DNA of 64,000 nt from Kitasatospora atroaurantiaca (GCF_007828955.1 NZ_VIVR01000001.1:2480001-2544000); one strand, 5' to 3'; shown: positions 8,868 to 18,240, counted from the stretch's first letter. The notes: generated by a model from the letters alone, not told the origin. Made by a program: numbers and translations.

Positions 8868-10100
8868 TCACTGCCGCCAGAGCAACAGCACCGCCCGGTC
8901 GTCGTTGACGTCCTTGGCCACCGTCTCGATCAGCCGGACGGCCGCGCCCCGGCTGCCGCTGCTCATCAGGGCCCCGGCGACCAGGCGGTCGGCCTCGCCC
9001 ATCAGCCGGTCCATGCCCTCCGAGAGATCCCGGCCGGGGATCTCGACCATGCCGTCGGTGCAGAGCATCAGCAGGTCCCCCCGGTTCAGCCGGCCCCGGA
9101 CGCCCTCGAACTTGGCGCCGTCGTAGATCCCGAGCAGCGGGCCCTCCGAGGACTCCTTGACCTCCCAGCGCCCGGCACCCGAGAGCCGCTGCATACCGGG
9201 CAGATGGCCGGCCGAGAGCAGTTCGTACTCGCCGGTGTCCAGGTCGAGCACCAGGTGGACGGCGGTGGCGAAGCCCTCCTCCCAGTCCTGGCGCAGCAGA
9301 TAGCCGTTGGCGGCGGGCAGGAACTCGTGGGCGGGCAGCGAGCCGAGCAGGCCGCCGAAGGCGCCGGAGAGCAGCAGGGCGCGCGAGCCCGCGTCCATGC
9401 CCTTGCCGGAGACGTCGGCCAGGACGGCCTCCAGCACCCGCTGTCCGGGGCCGGTGCGGGCGGCCACCACGAAGTCGCCGGAGAAGGACTGACCGCCGGC
9501 CGGGCGCAGGGCCATGTCGGCGTACCAGCCCTCGGGGAGCTGCGGGACGCGGCTCTGCACCCGCAGCCGCTCGCGCAGGTCGAAGAGCATCGAGCCGCCG
9601 CCGCGCCAGGGCACGCCGACCCGGCTGCGGAACTGGGCGAGCAGCAGTCCGGCGACGCCGACCGCCCCGACCACCAGGGCCGCGCCCGGGGTGACGCCGA
9701 AGACGTAGGCCTCGGGCCGGTCGCTGGCCACCCGCTCCCCGGTGTGGATGACGGACTCGGTGGAGAGGCCGAGCGCGGCGGCCGCGTAGAGCAGCACCAG
9801 GGTGCCGGGGCGCAGCAGCAGGGCACCCGCCAGGATCGGCAGGACCAGTGCGGTGGGCGGGATCCAGGCGGGGATCCAGACGTTGAGCAGGACCAGCAGC
9901 GGGATCATCGCCAGGAAGGCGCCGAAGGCGAGCCAGTCGGAGGCGTCGCCGCGGAAGTAGTCGACCCCGGTTCTGCGCAGCCTTCGCCGGGCCCGGTAGA
10001 GCTTGATGCGCCACCGGGCCGTCCAGGGATCCTTGGCCGCTGTCGCGGCGGAGCCCGTCGCAGTCGTCTGGGGCGGTGCGCCCGGCGTGCTGCCAGCCAT
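8868..10100 (-). CDS. Membrane-bound PP2C/SpoIIE-family serine phosphatase
   Basis: 410 residues from ATG 10100 (MAGSTPGAP). Three or four membrane helices occupy about residues 60-165, followed by a cytoplasmic PP2C-like SpoIIE domain (about 190-410). The metal-binding aspartates are visible in SGDFVVAA, LADVSGKGMDAG and LLMLCTDGMVE, with DDRAVLLLW at the end. Such proteins dephosphorylate anti-anti-sigma factors in partner-switching control of sigma factors in streptomycetes. No sigma or anti-sigma gene is adjacent, so the target is unknown. Confidence 0.9.
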   Translation of the reverse strand: MAGSTPGAPPQTTATGSAATAAKDPWTARWRIKLYRARRRLRRTGVDYFRGDASDWLAFGAFLAMIPLLVLLNVWIPAWIPPTALVLPILAGALLLRPGTLVLLYAAAALGLSTESVIHTGERVASDRPEAYVFGVTPGAALVVGAVGVAGLLLAQFRSRVGVPWRGGGSMLFDLRERLRVQSRVPQLPEGWYADMALRPAGGQSFSGDFVVAARTGPGQRVLEAVLADVSGKGMDAGSRALLLSGAFGGLLGSLPAHEFLPAANGYLLRQDWEEGFATAVHLVLDLDTGEYELLSAGHLPGMQRLSGAGRWEVKESSEGPLLGIYDGAKFEGVRGRLNRGDLLMLCTDGMVEIPGRDLSEGMDRLMGEADRLVAGALMSSGSRGAAVRLIETVAKDVNDDRAVLLLWRQ

Positions 10101-10334
10101 GGGCTCTGACCCTATCCACCGCCGCGGGTCGGCGTCGACGGGGTGGATGGTCTCGGTCTGGTTGTTCCGTGCGTGTTCAGCGGGTTTCAGCCGTGGACAG
10201 GGGTCGGAGGCGGCGCCCGCGCACGGCGCGCGGGGGGTGAGCGCGCGCCGAAAGGGGCGGGCGGCCCACCGGCATGTACGGGACATTGCGAAAGTCGGTC
10301 GCGCACGATGGATGCCGGTGGTCACACTGGGCAT

Positions 10335-11659
10335 ATGACCGCCGATGCCGCCGTACCTGACGACCTGCCCGACGACCTTCCTGGCGACGTTCGGGGCGAC
10401 GTTCGTGGCCACCTTCCTGCCGACCTGACAGTCCGTACGCTCCGAGCCGAGGAGTGGGACGGCTGGTACCGAAGCCTGGAGGTCGCGTTCGGCGGCCGTG
10501 AGGAGGAGCCCGAGGAGCGGCAGCTCTGGCGCGGCCTGACCGAGCTGGACCGCTCGCTGGCGGTCCGGGACGGCTCGACGGTGGTCGGCGGGGCAGGGGC
10601 GTTCACCTTCCGGATCGCGGTGCCGGGCGGCGCCGTGGTGCCCGCCGCCGGTGTCACCATGGTCGGCGTCCTGCCCACGCACCGGCGGCGCGGTCTGCTG
10701 ACCGCGATGATGCGCCGTCAGCTGGACGACATCCACGAGCGCGGCGAGTCGCTGGCGGTGCTCACCGCCTCCGAACCGGCCATCTACGGGCGGTTCGGCT
10801 ACGGCGTCGGCACCTGGCGGATGGCGCTGACCGTTCCGCGCGGCCACCTCCCGGTGCCGCCGACGACGGGCGCCGCGTCCGGCTGCGGCTCGCCGACCCG
10901 GTGAAGAGCGGCCCGGCCTGCGAGGAGCTGTACGCGGCGAAGGTGCCGCTGCGCCCCGGGATGCTGGAGCGCCGGCCGGGCTGGGAGCAGCTGCCGGTAC
11001 TGGACGCTCCCGGCTCGCGCGGCGGCTTCTCGCCGCTGCAGTGCGTGCTGGCGGAGGACCGGGAGAGCGGCCGGCTGCTCGGGTACGCGCGCTACGCGGT
11101 CAACGCGGAGTGGAGCAGCGCGAACAACTCGGCCGGGACGGTCCGGGTGCGCGACGTCGAGGCGTTGTCACCGCAGGTGTACGCGGCGGTCTGGGCCTTC
11201 CTGCTGGACCTCGACCTGACGGACACGGTGACGATCCGCAGCCGCCCGGTGGACGACCCGCTGCTGCACCTGGTCGCGGACCCGCGCCGGCTGGAGCCGC
11301 GCCTGCGCGACGGCCTGTTCGTGCGGCTGGTGGACGTCGGCGCCGCACTCCAGGAGCGCGGGTACGCGGCGCCGGTGGAGGTGGTGCTGGACGTCGAGGA
11401 CGAGTTCTGCCCGTGGAACACCGGGCGTTGGAAGCTGCAGAGCGACGGCCAGGGCAAGGGTGCGTCCTGCGTACGGACCGCCGAGCCGGCCGGGTTGGCG
11501 CTGACCGTACGGGAGCTGGGCTCGGCCTACCTCGGCGGGACGACGCTCGCGGCGCTGGCCGCGGCCGGGCGGGTGTCCGAGCTGCGCGAGGGCGCACTGG
11601 CGGAGGCCTCGCGGGCGTTCGCGTCGGACGTGGCGCCCTGGCTGCCGCACGGGTTCTAG
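10335..11659 (+). pseudogene. Eis-like GNAT N-acetyltransferase, frameshifted
   Basis: Two frames together give one Eis-type acetyltransferase of about 440 residues. The first frame (ATG 10335 to a stop ending at 10904) holds the GNAT core with the acetyl-CoA loop VLPTHRRRGLLTAMM. It then loses homology after RGHLPVP. The next frame carries DDGRRVRLRLADP (from 10862) and continues through the second GNAT-like and SCP2-like C-terminal domains to 11659. The switch falls near 10855-10862, consistent with loss of one base in a CCGCCGAC context. It may be a true mutation or an assembly error. The N-terminus has an imperfect Asp-Leu-Pro/Gly-Asp repeat. In the intact family the enzyme acetylates amines such as aminoglycosides or lysines. 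Confidence 0.82.
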
Positions 11660-11674
11660 GCCCCGTGCGGCAGC
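11641..11674. terminator. Bidirectional terminator between the GNAT gene and rpiB
   Basis: Perfect 13-bp arms GCTGCCGCACGGG (11641-11653) and CCCGTGCGGCAGC (11662-11674) with an 8-nt loop. The left arm lies in the last codons of the acetyltransferase and the hairpin contains its stop codon. rpiB ends 13 bp further on. Confidence 0.85.
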
Positions 11675-11686
11675 GCTGAAGTGACG

Positions 11687-12172
11687 TCAGACCTGCGGGT
11701 GGTGCGCCGGGATCGGGGGCAGCTCACCGGTGGTCTCGTACTCGCTCAGCATCTCGATGCGGCGGGTGTGGCGCGGCTCGCCGCTGTACGGGGTGTTGAG
11801 GAAGATCTCGACGAAGCGGGTGGCCTCGGCCTCGGTGTGCATCCGGCCGCCGATGCTGATGACGTTGGCGTTGTTGTGCTCGCGGCCGAGCGAGGCGGTC
11901 TGCTCGCTCCAGGCCAGCGCGGCACGGACGCCCTTGACCTTGTTGGCGGCGATCGCCTCGCCGTTGCCCGAGCCGCCGATCACGATGCCCAGCGCCTCGG
12001 GGTCGGAGGCGGTGCGCTCGGCGGCGCGCAGGCAGAACGGCGGGTAGTCGTCCTCGGCGTCGAAGATGTGCGGGCCGCAGTCGACCGGCTCATGGCCGTT
12101 CTCCTTCAGCCACTGGACGAGGTGGTTCTTGAGGTCGTATCCGGCATGGTCGGAACCCAGGTACACGCGCAT
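11687..12172 (-). CDS. rpiB: Ribose-5-phosphate isomerase B
   Basis: Interconverts ribose-5-phosphate and ribulose-5-phosphate in the pentose phosphate pathway. 161 residues from ATG 12172 (MRVYLGSDHAGYDLK), matching the RpiB/LacAB family, with the substrate-binding SDHAG near the N-terminus and GIVIGGSGNGEAIAANK in the middle. The residue before GSGNG is Gly, where a Cys is the catalytic base in the E. coli type; mycobacterial-type RpiB uses a Glu elsewhere, and the Glu of GNGEAIAA fits that. A larger open frame extending upstream to 13120 is a shadow of bioY. Confidence 0.94.
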   Translation of the reverse strand: MRVYLGSDHAGYDLKNHLVQWLKENGHEPVDCGPHIFDAEDDYPPFCLRAAERTASDPEALGIVIGGSGNGEAIAANKVKGVRAALAWSEQTASLGREHNNANVISIGGRMHTEAEATRFVEIFLNTPYSGEPRHTRRIEMLSEYETTGELPPIPAHHPQV

Positions 12173-12253
12173 GCGAGAAGTGTGGCATGCACGTGCGCCC
12201 GAACCGCGACGGGCCAGCCGATCAGGGGCGCGTGGGGGCACCTCCCGGCCGAA

Positions 12254-12329
12254 GGCTGGGGGAGAACTGCGCGAAACCGGAAGGCAACGGTCCGTACCTT
12301 CCGACGTCGCGCAGTTCTCCCCCCAGCCC
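12254..12329. repeat. Intergenic palindromic repeat, copy 1
   Basis: Near-perfect inverted repeat; the arms end in GAACTGCGCGA and TCGCGCAGTTC, with about 33 nt between them. Its inner segment AAGGCAACGGTCCGTACCTT is the reverse complement, with one mismatch, of the inner segment of the copy at 14672-14744. Just to the left lies a second common element, CTCCCGGCCGAAGGCTGGG. Confidence 0.8.
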
Positions 12330-12363
12330 TGAAGCCGACCGCCCTCACATGGCCGGCCGCAGG

Positions 12364-12963
12364 TCAGCCGCGGCGGGCGAGGAGCTTCCAGGTGAGGGGA
12401 AGGGCGCCCATGGCGAGGAGGGCCTTGAGGCCGTCGCCGAGCAGGTACGGGTAGAGGCCGAGGTCGGCCGCCTTGGCGAGGGAGACGTGGAGCGAGGCGG
12501 CCAGGTAGGGAACGCCGACCGCGTAGATCGCGAGGTTGCCGAGCACCATCGCGACGGCGGTCCGCAGCGGGCTGCGGTCCGCACCGCGACGGGCCAGCGC
12601 ACCGGTGAGGCCGGCCGCCAGGACGAAGCCGAGCACGTAGCCGAGGCTCGGCATCGCCCAGCCCGAGGCGCCCTGGGCGAACCAGGGCAGCCCCGCCATC
12701 CCGGCCAGCAGGTACAGGCCGAGCGAGGCGATGCCCCGCCGGGCGCCCAGCGCGGTGCCGACCAGCAGCGCGGCGAAGGTCTGGCCGGTGACCGGGACGG
12801 GCGAGCCGGGGACGTTCACGGAGAGCTGTGCGGCGAGACCCGTGAGCGCGGCGCCACCGCCCACCAGGAGCAGCTCGCGGGCCTGGCCGCCGAGCCGGGT
12901 GGTGGCGCGCGGGACCAGGTCGGCGAGGACTGCGGTGGTCGGTACGGACGTGGCGGTGGCCAT
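12364..12963 (-). CDS. bioY: Biotin transporter BioY
   Basis: Substrate-binding membrane component (S-unit) of an ECF-type biotin importer. 199 residues from ATG 12963 (MATATSVP), with about six transmembrane helices and the family pattern VPGSPVPVTGQTFAALLVGTALG near residues 55-80. BioY can work alone or with an ECF energising module; no ATPase or EcfT gene is adjacent. A longer frame to 13056 lacks support. It is transcribed divergently from the amino-acid permease at 13240. Confidence 0.93.
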   Translation of the reverse strand: MATATSVPTTAVLADLVPRATTRLGGQARELLLVGGGAALTGLAAQLSVNVPGSPVPVTGQTFAALLVGTALGARRGIASLGLYLLAGMAGLPWFAQGASGWAMPSLGYVLGFVLAAGLTGALARRGADRSPLRTAVAMVLGNLAIYAVGVPYLAASLHVSLAKAADLGLYPYLLGDGLKALLAMGALPLTWKLLARRG

Positions 12964-13189
12964 GGGGCAGGACTCCAGTTCTGGCACGACGTATTCGGTG
13001 ATCACTGGTGAACCTATGTCGTGCGGGTACGCCCTGACGGCGTCGGATCCGACCAAGCGTCAGCCCCGGGACTTGTCGGAATCGGCTGCCCGACACCCGG
13101 TCGCGTACGGATCGGATCACTTTCGGTCACATCGGTGTCCGGATACCGGTCCTCCGGGCACATCCTGTTGGCATGGCCACCGACCGTGC

Positions 13190-13219
13190 CGAATAGTGGA
13201 GCGCTCTTGCCGCTATTCG
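13190..13219. promoter_or_regulatory. Inverted repeat upstream of the amino-acid permease
   Basis: Arms CGAATAGTG (13190-13198) and CGCTATTCG (13211-13219) match at 8 of 9 positions with a 12-nt spacer. It ends 20 bp before the permease start, so it could be an operator or a 5' UTR hairpin. No regulator is identified. Confidence 0.4.
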
Positions 13220-13239
13220 TACAGTCTGGATCCGCCCTT

Positions 13240-14646
13240 ATGCCGACCCCCACCCAACAGCAGACGCTGGAGCCCACGGACCTGGCGTCCGATTCCGGGT
13301 CCTCGGGCCAGCAGCTGTCGCACGGCCTCAAGCAGCGACACCTCTCGATGATCGCGCTCGGCGGGGTGATCGGCGCCGGCCTCTTCGTCGGCTCGGGTGC
13401 CGGTATCGCCGCCGCCGGGCCGGCCGTCATCCTGGCCTTCGCGCTGTCCGGCCTGCTGGTCATGCTGGTCATGCGGATGCTCGGTGAGATGTCCGCCGCC
13501 CGTCCCGCCTCCGGCTCGTTCTCGGTGCACGCCGAGCGGGAGATCGGGCCCTGGGCCGGGATTACGGCCGGCTGGATGTTCTGGGTGATGCTCTGCTGCG
13601 GTGTCGCCGCCGAGGCGACCGCCGCCGGCAAGATCATGAACGGCTGGATCCCCGGCGTGCCCGCCTGGGCCTGGGTCGGCGTCTTCATGGTGTTCTTCTG
13701 CGCCAGCAACCTCACCGCCGTGAAGAACTTCGGCGAGTTCGAGTTCTGGTTCGCCGCCATCAAGATCGCCGCGATCGCGGCCTTCCTGGCCCTCGGCATC
13801 CTCGGTGTCACCGGTGTCCTCGGCCACGGCGCCCCCGGCACCAGCAACCTCACCGGCCAGGGCGGCTTCCTGCCGAACGGCCTGGACGGCCTGATCGTCG
13901 GCCTGCTGGCCTCGGTCTTCGCGTACGGCGGTCTGGAGACGGTGACCATCGCGGCCGCCGAGTCGGACGACCCCAAGCGCAACGTCGCGAACGCGGTGCG
14001 CACCGCGGTCTGGCGGATCGCCGTCTTCTACATCGGCTCGATGGCGCTGATCGTCACCCTGGTCCCGTGGAACGACCCGAAGGTCGCCTCCGACGGCCCG
14101 TACGTGACGGTGCTCCAGCACCTGGGGATCCCCGCAGCCGGCACGATCATGCAGGTCGTGGTGCTGATCGCGCTGCTGTCCGCGATGAACGCCAACATCT
14201 ACGGCTCCTCCCGGATGGCGTACTCGCTGGTCTCCCGGGGCGAGGGCCCGAAGGTGCTGGCCAAGGTCAGCGGCGGCGTGCCGCGCGTGGCCGTGCTGGC
14301 CTCGTGTGCCTTCGGCTTCGGCGCGGTGCTGGCCGGCAAGGTGTGGCCGGACACCGTGTTCACCTGGCTGATGAACACCACCGGCGTGGCGATCCTGGTG
14401 GTCTGGATCTTCATCTGCGTCGCCCAGCTGCGGATGCGCAAGCGGCTGGAGCGCGAGTCGCCCGAGCTGCTCACCGTCCGGATGTGGGGCTACCCGTACC
14501 TGACCTGGGCTGCGCTGGCCGCGGTGGTCGGCATCCTGGCCCTGATGACCACCACCGAGGGCAACCGCGAGCAGCTCTACGCGGCGGGCGTCCTCGTCGC
14601 AGTGCTCTCGGCGCTCGGGTACTGGAAGCAGCGCCGCAACGCCTGA
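13240..14646 (+). CDS. APC-superfamily amino-acid permease (AAT family)
   Basis: Imports amino acids with H+; similar to ProY/GabP-type permeases. 468 residues, about 12 transmembrane helices. The first helix has the family signature IALGGVIGAGLFVGSGAGI, followed by ARPASGSFSVHAE and, before helix 7, a region typical of the family, ESDDPKRNVANAV. The ATG at 13240 gives a normal AAT N-terminus (KQRHLSMIALGG near residue 30), although no strong Shine-Dalgarno is seen. Substrate specificity (proline, GABA or another neutral amino acid) cannot be decided here. Confidence 0.9.
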   Translation: MPTPTQQQTLEPTDLASDSGSSGQQLSHGLKQRHLSMIALGGVIGAGLFVGSGAGIAAAGPAVILAFALSGLLVMLVMRMLGEMSAARPASGSFSVHAEREIGPWAGITAGWMFWVMLCCGVAAEATAAGKIMNGWIPGVPAWAWVGVFMVFFCASNLTAVKNFGEFEFWFAAIKIAAIAAFLALGILGVTGVLGHGAPGTSNLTGQGGFLPNGLDGLIVGLLASVFAYGGLETVTIAAAESDDPKRNVANAVRTAVWRIAVFYIGSMALIVTLVPWNDPKVASDGPYVTVLQHLGIPAAGTIMQVVVLIALLSAMNANIYGSSRMAYSLVSRGEGPKVLAKVSGGVPRVAVLASCAFGFGAVLAGKVWPDTVFTWLMNTTGVAILVVWIFICVAQLRMRKRLERESPELLTVRMWGYPYLTWAALAAVVGILALMTTTEGNREQLYAAGVLVAVLSALGYWKQRRNA

Positions 14647-14671
14647 CCCTCACGCGTCGGGGCAACGACCA

Positions 14672-14744
14672 GGGGCGCGGGGAACTGCGCGAAACCGGAA
14701 GGTACGGACCGTCGCCTTCCGCCTCGCGCAGTTCCCCGCGCCCC
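14672..14744. repeat. Intergenic palindromic repeat, copy 2 (also a possible terminator)
   Basis: Perfect 21-bp inverted repeat. The left arm at 14672-14692 contains GGGGCGCGGGGAACTGCGCG, the right arm is 14724-14744, and the loop is about 31 nt. It lies between the convergent permease and nitroreductase genes. Confidence 0.85.
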
Positions 14745-14777
14745 TTCGAGTTGGCCGTTACTCGTTAAGGGTCGGCC

Positions 14778-15413
14778 TTACTCGAAGGACGGCCCGGCCG
14801 TCCGGGTGCGCTTGATCTCGTAGAAGCCGGGCGTCGAGGCGACCAGCAGGGTGCCGTCCCACAGCCGGGCGGCGGCCTCGCCGCGCGGGGTCGGGGTGAC
14901 CACCGGGCCGAAGAACGCGACCCGGCCGCCTTCCGGGCCGTCCACCGCGATCACCGGGGTGCCGACGTCCTCGCCGACCAGGCCGATTCCCTCGGCGTGC
15001 GAGGCGCGCAGGGCCTCGTCGTACGCGTCGGTGTCGGCCGCGTCCGCGAGCTCGACCGGCAGACCGGCCGCCTCCAGCGCGGCCTCGATGGTCGAACGCT
15101 CGTTGGGCAGGCCCTGGTTGTGGAAGCGGGTGCCGAGCTCGGTGTAGAGCGGGCCGAGCACCTTGTCCCCGTGCGCCTGGGCGGCGGCGATCAGTACGCG
15201 GACCGGGCCCCAGCCCTTGCCCAGCAGTTCGCGGTAGCGCTCCGGCAGGTCCTCACGGTTCTCGTTGAGGACGGACAGGCTCATCACGTGCCACTTGGTG
15301 TCCACCGGGCGGAGCTGCTCCACCTCGAGCATCCAGCGTGAGGTCATCCAGGCCCAGGGGCAGATGGGGTCGAACCAGAAGTCGGCGATCTTGCGGGAGT
15401 CTGCGGTCGTCAC
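14778..15413 (-). CDS. Mycothiol-dependent nitroreductase-like protein (Rv2466c/DsbA family)
   Basis: 211 residues from GTG 15413. Thioredoxin-fold protein of the DsbA/Rv2466c group, which in mycobacteria uses mycothiol to reduce nitro-compounds. The active-site region reads FWFDPICPWAWMTSRW (about residues 11-26). It therefore has CPWA rather than the CPWC dithiol I associate with the mycobacterial enzyme, which suggests a one-cysteine mechanism with mycothiol. The rest (helical insert, then GTPVIAVDG near the cis-proline position) fits the family. It diverges from pepN across 181 bp. Confidence 0.85.
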   Translation of the reverse strand: MTTADSRKIADFWFDPICPWAWMTSRWMLEVEQLRPVDTKWHVMSLSVLNENREDLPERYRELLGKGWGPVRVLIAAAQAHGDKVLGPLYTELGTRFHNQGLPNERSTIEAALEAAGLPVELADAADTDAYDEALRASHAEGIGLVGEDVGTPVIAVDGPEGGRVAFFGPVVTPTPRGEAAARLWDGTLLVASTPGFYEIKRTRTAGPSFE

Positions 15414-15594
15414 TGACGGCGTCCTTCGGTCGGGGGTGCGCGGGCTCTTCCACCAGGGCGCAACAGCGAAGGGCCGCCGCTGATTCCGCCGGACCTGTGC
15501 AATGGCACGGACGACCGTGCGTGAAAGGATGCCCCCGGGAAGACCTCCCGACACACCAAGCACAGCGTGCGCGCCGGACAAAGGAGTACCGCCC

Positions 15595-18156
15595 GTGCCG
15601 GGCAAGAACCTGAGCCGCGAGGAAGCCCAGCAGCGGGCCGGCATCCTCAGCGTGGAGAGCTACCACGTCCACCTCGATGTGACCTCAGCCGTGGATCCGG
15701 CGGCCGCCACCTTCAGGTCGACCACCACCGTCGCGTTCCGCTGCTCCGCACCGGGCGCGGCCACCTTCGCGGACCTGCTCGCCCCCGCCGTCCGGTCCGT
15801 CAGCCTCAACGGCCGCGCGCTCGACCCGGCGGAGGTCTTCGACGGCGCCCGGGTCACGCTCGACGGCCTGGCCGAGCAGAACCTGCTGGTGGTCGAGGCC
15901 GACTGCGCGTACAGCCGGACCGGCGAGGGCATGCACCGCTTCGTCGACCCGGTCGACGGCGAGACGTACCTCTACACCCACTACGAGCCGGCCGACGCCC
16001 GGCGGGTGTTCGCCGACTTCGAGCAGCCGGACCTCAAGGCACCGTTCCACTTCACGGTGACCGCGCCGGCCGCCTGGGACGTGTACTCCAACGCCGTGCA
16101 CGAGGACGTCACCGCCGAAGGCACCGCCCGTACCTGGACCTTCGCGCCGACCAAGCCGATCTCCACCTACCTGACCGCGGTGGTGGCCGGCCCGTACCAC
16201 GTCGCGCGCGACCACTACAGCCGCAAGCTGGCCGACGGCACGACGCTGGAGATCCCGCTCGCCGCCACCTGCCGCCGCTCGCTGGCCCAGTACTTCGACT
16301 CCGACGAGATCTTCACCGTCACCAAGCAGGGGCTGGACTTCTTCCACGAGGAGTTCGACTACCCGTACCCGTTCGGCAAGTACGACCAGTGCTTCGTGCC
16401 GGAGTACAACATCGGCGCGATGGAGAACCCGGGCTGCGTCACCTTCCGCGAGGAGTTCGTCTTCCGCTCGAAGGTCACCGAGGCGGCGTACGAGGGCCGG
16501 GCGAACGTCATCCTGCACGAGATGGCGCACATGTGGTTCGGCGACCTGGTCACCATGAAGTGGTGGGACGACCTCTGGCTCAAGGAGTCCTTCGCCGACT
16601 TCATGGGCTCCTTCTCGCAGCTGGAGGCCACCAAGTACCGGTCCGCCTGGATCACCTTCGCCAACCGCCGCAAGGCGTGGGCGTACCGGCAGGACCAGTT
16701 CCCGACCACGCACCCGATCACCGCGGACATCCGCGACCTCGAGGACGCCAAGCTCAACTTCGACGGCATCACCTACGCCAAGGGCGCCTCGGTGCTCAAG
16801 CAGCTGGTGGCGTACGTCGGGCGCGAGGCCTTCTTCGAGGGCGCGCGGCAGTACTTCAAGCGCCATGCCTTCGGCAACACGGTGCTCGGCGACCTGCTCG
16901 GCGTGCTTGAGGAGACCAGCGGGCGCGACCTCTCCTCCTGGTCCGCCGCCTGGCTGCAGACCGCCGGGGTCAACTCGCTCACCCCGCAGATCACCGCCGA
17001 CGCGGAGGGCCGGATCACCGAGCTGGCCGTGCTCCAGGACGGGGACGTCCTGCGCCCGCACCGGATTGCGATCGGCCTCTACGAACGCGACAGCGTCGGT
17101 AACCTGCAGCGCACCCACCGGGTCGAGCTGGACGTCACCGGCGCGCGTACGGTTGTCACCGAGCTCGCCGGGCAGCCCCGGCCCGCGCTGGTGCTGCTCA
17201 ACGACGACGACCTGACGTACTGCAAGATCCGCTTCGACGACCACTCCCTGGAGACCCTGCGCGCGGCCCTCGGCGACATCGCCGATCCGCTGGCCCGCGC
17301 GCTGACCTGGTCGGCGGTCTGGAACCTCACCCGGGACGGCCTGATGCCGGCCCGCGACTACCTCGCCCTGGTGCAGCGCTTCGCCGGGTCGGAGTCGGAC
17401 ATCGGCGTGCTGCAGTCCCTGCACCTGCAGGCCAAGGGCGCGCTGGACCTGTACGCCGACCCGGACTCGCGGCCCGAGGCCGGCCGACTGCTGGCCGAGA
17501 GCGCGCTGCGCGAACTGCGTGCCGCCGCGCCGGGCAGCGACCACCAGCTGGCCTGGGCCCGCTTCCTCGCTCAGACCGCGACCGGTACCGAACACCTGCG
17601 GCTGGTCAGCGGACTGCTGGCCGGCACCGCCCGGATCGACGGCCTGGCCGTCGACCAGGAGCTGCGCTGGTCGCTCTGGCTCACCCTGGCCGCCGCCGGT
17701 GCGGCGAGCTCCGAGGAGCTCCGGGCCGAGCTGGAGCGGGACAACACGGCCAGCGGCAAGCAGCACCTGACGCACTGCCTGGCCGCGCTGCCGACCCCGG
17801 GCGCGAAGGCCGCGGCCTGGTCGGCCGTGGTCGACTCCGGCGAGCTGCCCAACGCCCTGGTGGAGGCGCAGATCGCGGGCTTCGCCCAGCCGAACCAGCG
17901 TGAGCTCACCGCCGGGTACATCGCCCCGTACTTCGAGATGCTCGAGGACATCTGGGCCCAGCGCAGCATCGAGATCGCGATGCGGATCGTCGGCGGCTTC
18001 TTCCCGCGGCTGCAGACCACCGAGGAGACGCTGGCCGCCACCGACGCGTGGCTGGCGGACCACCGGCAGGCTGCACCGGCGCTTCGGCGGCTCGTTCTGG
18101 AGTGCCGGGACGACCTGGCCCGCGCACTGCGGGCCCAGGCCTGCGACTGCGGCTGA
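15595..18156 (+). CDS. pepN: Aminopeptidase N (M1 family zinc metallopeptidase)
   Basis: Removes N-terminal residues from peptides in the cytoplasm. 853 residues from GTG 15595, preceded by AAGGAG at good spacing. The exopeptidase motif GAMEN is at 274-278. The zinc site HEMAH is at 308-312 with the third ligand Glu331 (HEXXH-X18-E). Trp-rich WWDDLWLKESFAD follows, and a long helical ERAP1-like C-terminal domain occupies about 530-840. No signal peptide. A 19-bp hairpin just after the gene serves as terminator. Confidence 0.96.
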   Translation: MPGKNLSREEAQQRAGILSVESYHVHLDVTSAVDPAAATFRSTTTVAFRCSAPGAATFADLLAPAVRSVSLNGRALDPAEVFDGARVTLDGLAEQNLLVVEADCAYSRTGEGMHRFVDPVDGETYLYTHYEPADARRVFADFEQPDLKAPFHFTVTAPAAWDVYSNAVHEDVTAEGTARTWTFAPTKPISTYLTAVVAGPYHVARDHYSRKLADGTTLEIPLAATCRRSLAQYFDSDEIFTVTKQGLDFFHEEFDYPYPFGKYDQCFVPEYNIGAMENPGCVTFREEFVFRSKVTEAAYEGRANVILHEMAHMWFGDLVTMKWWDDLWLKESFADFMGSFSQLEATKYRSAWITFANRRKAWAYRQDQFPTTHPITADIRDLEDAKLNFDGITYAKGASVLKQLVAYVGREAFFEGARQYFKRHAFGNTVLGDLLGVLEETSGRDLSSWSAAWLQTAGVNSLTPQITADAEGRITELAVLQDGDVLRPHRIAIGLYERDSVGNLQRTHRVELDVTGARTVVTELAGQPRPALVLLNDDDLTYCKIRFDDHSLETLRAALGDIADPLARALTWSAVWNLTRDGLMPARDYLALVQRFAGSESDIGVLQSLHLQAKGALDLYADPDSRPEAGRLLAESALRELRAAAPGSDHQLAWARFLAQTATGTEHLRLVSGLLAGTARIDGLAVDQELRWSLWLTLAAAGAASSEELRAELERDNTASGKQHLTHCLAALPTPGAKAAAWSAVVDSGELPNALVEAQIAGFAQPNQRELTAGYIAPYFEMLEDIWAQRSIEIAMRIVGGFFPRLQTTEETLAATDAWLADHRQAAPALRRLVLECRDDLARALRAQACDCG

Positions 18157-18167
18157 CGCAAGCCGGG

Positions 18168-18212
18168 CAGGGGCGCGGGGCTCTGTTGACCACACAGAGC
18201 CCCGCGCCCCTG
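18168..18212. terminator. Bidirectional hairpin, related to the palindromic repeats
   Basis: Perfect 19-bp arms (CAGGGGCGCGGGGCTCTGT at 18168-18186 with 18194-18212) and a 7-nt loop, between convergent pepN and ngcG. The outer CAGGGGCGCGGGG matches the outer part of the repeats at 14672, 24112 and 34763. Confidence 0.88.
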
Positions 18213-18240
18213 ATGTTGCCCGGTTGCCCAGGGAGAGCGC

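Noticed and set aside
11687..13120. A 477-residue minus-strand frame ending in rpiB
   Set aside because: Only the last 161 residues are RpiB; the rest is bioY read in another frame plus intergenic sequence.
15685..18195. An 836-residue frame on the minus strand
   Set aside because: It is the antisense shadow of pepN, with Gly/Val/Arg/Leu-rich composition and no recognisable domain. Long shadow frames are normal at this GC content.
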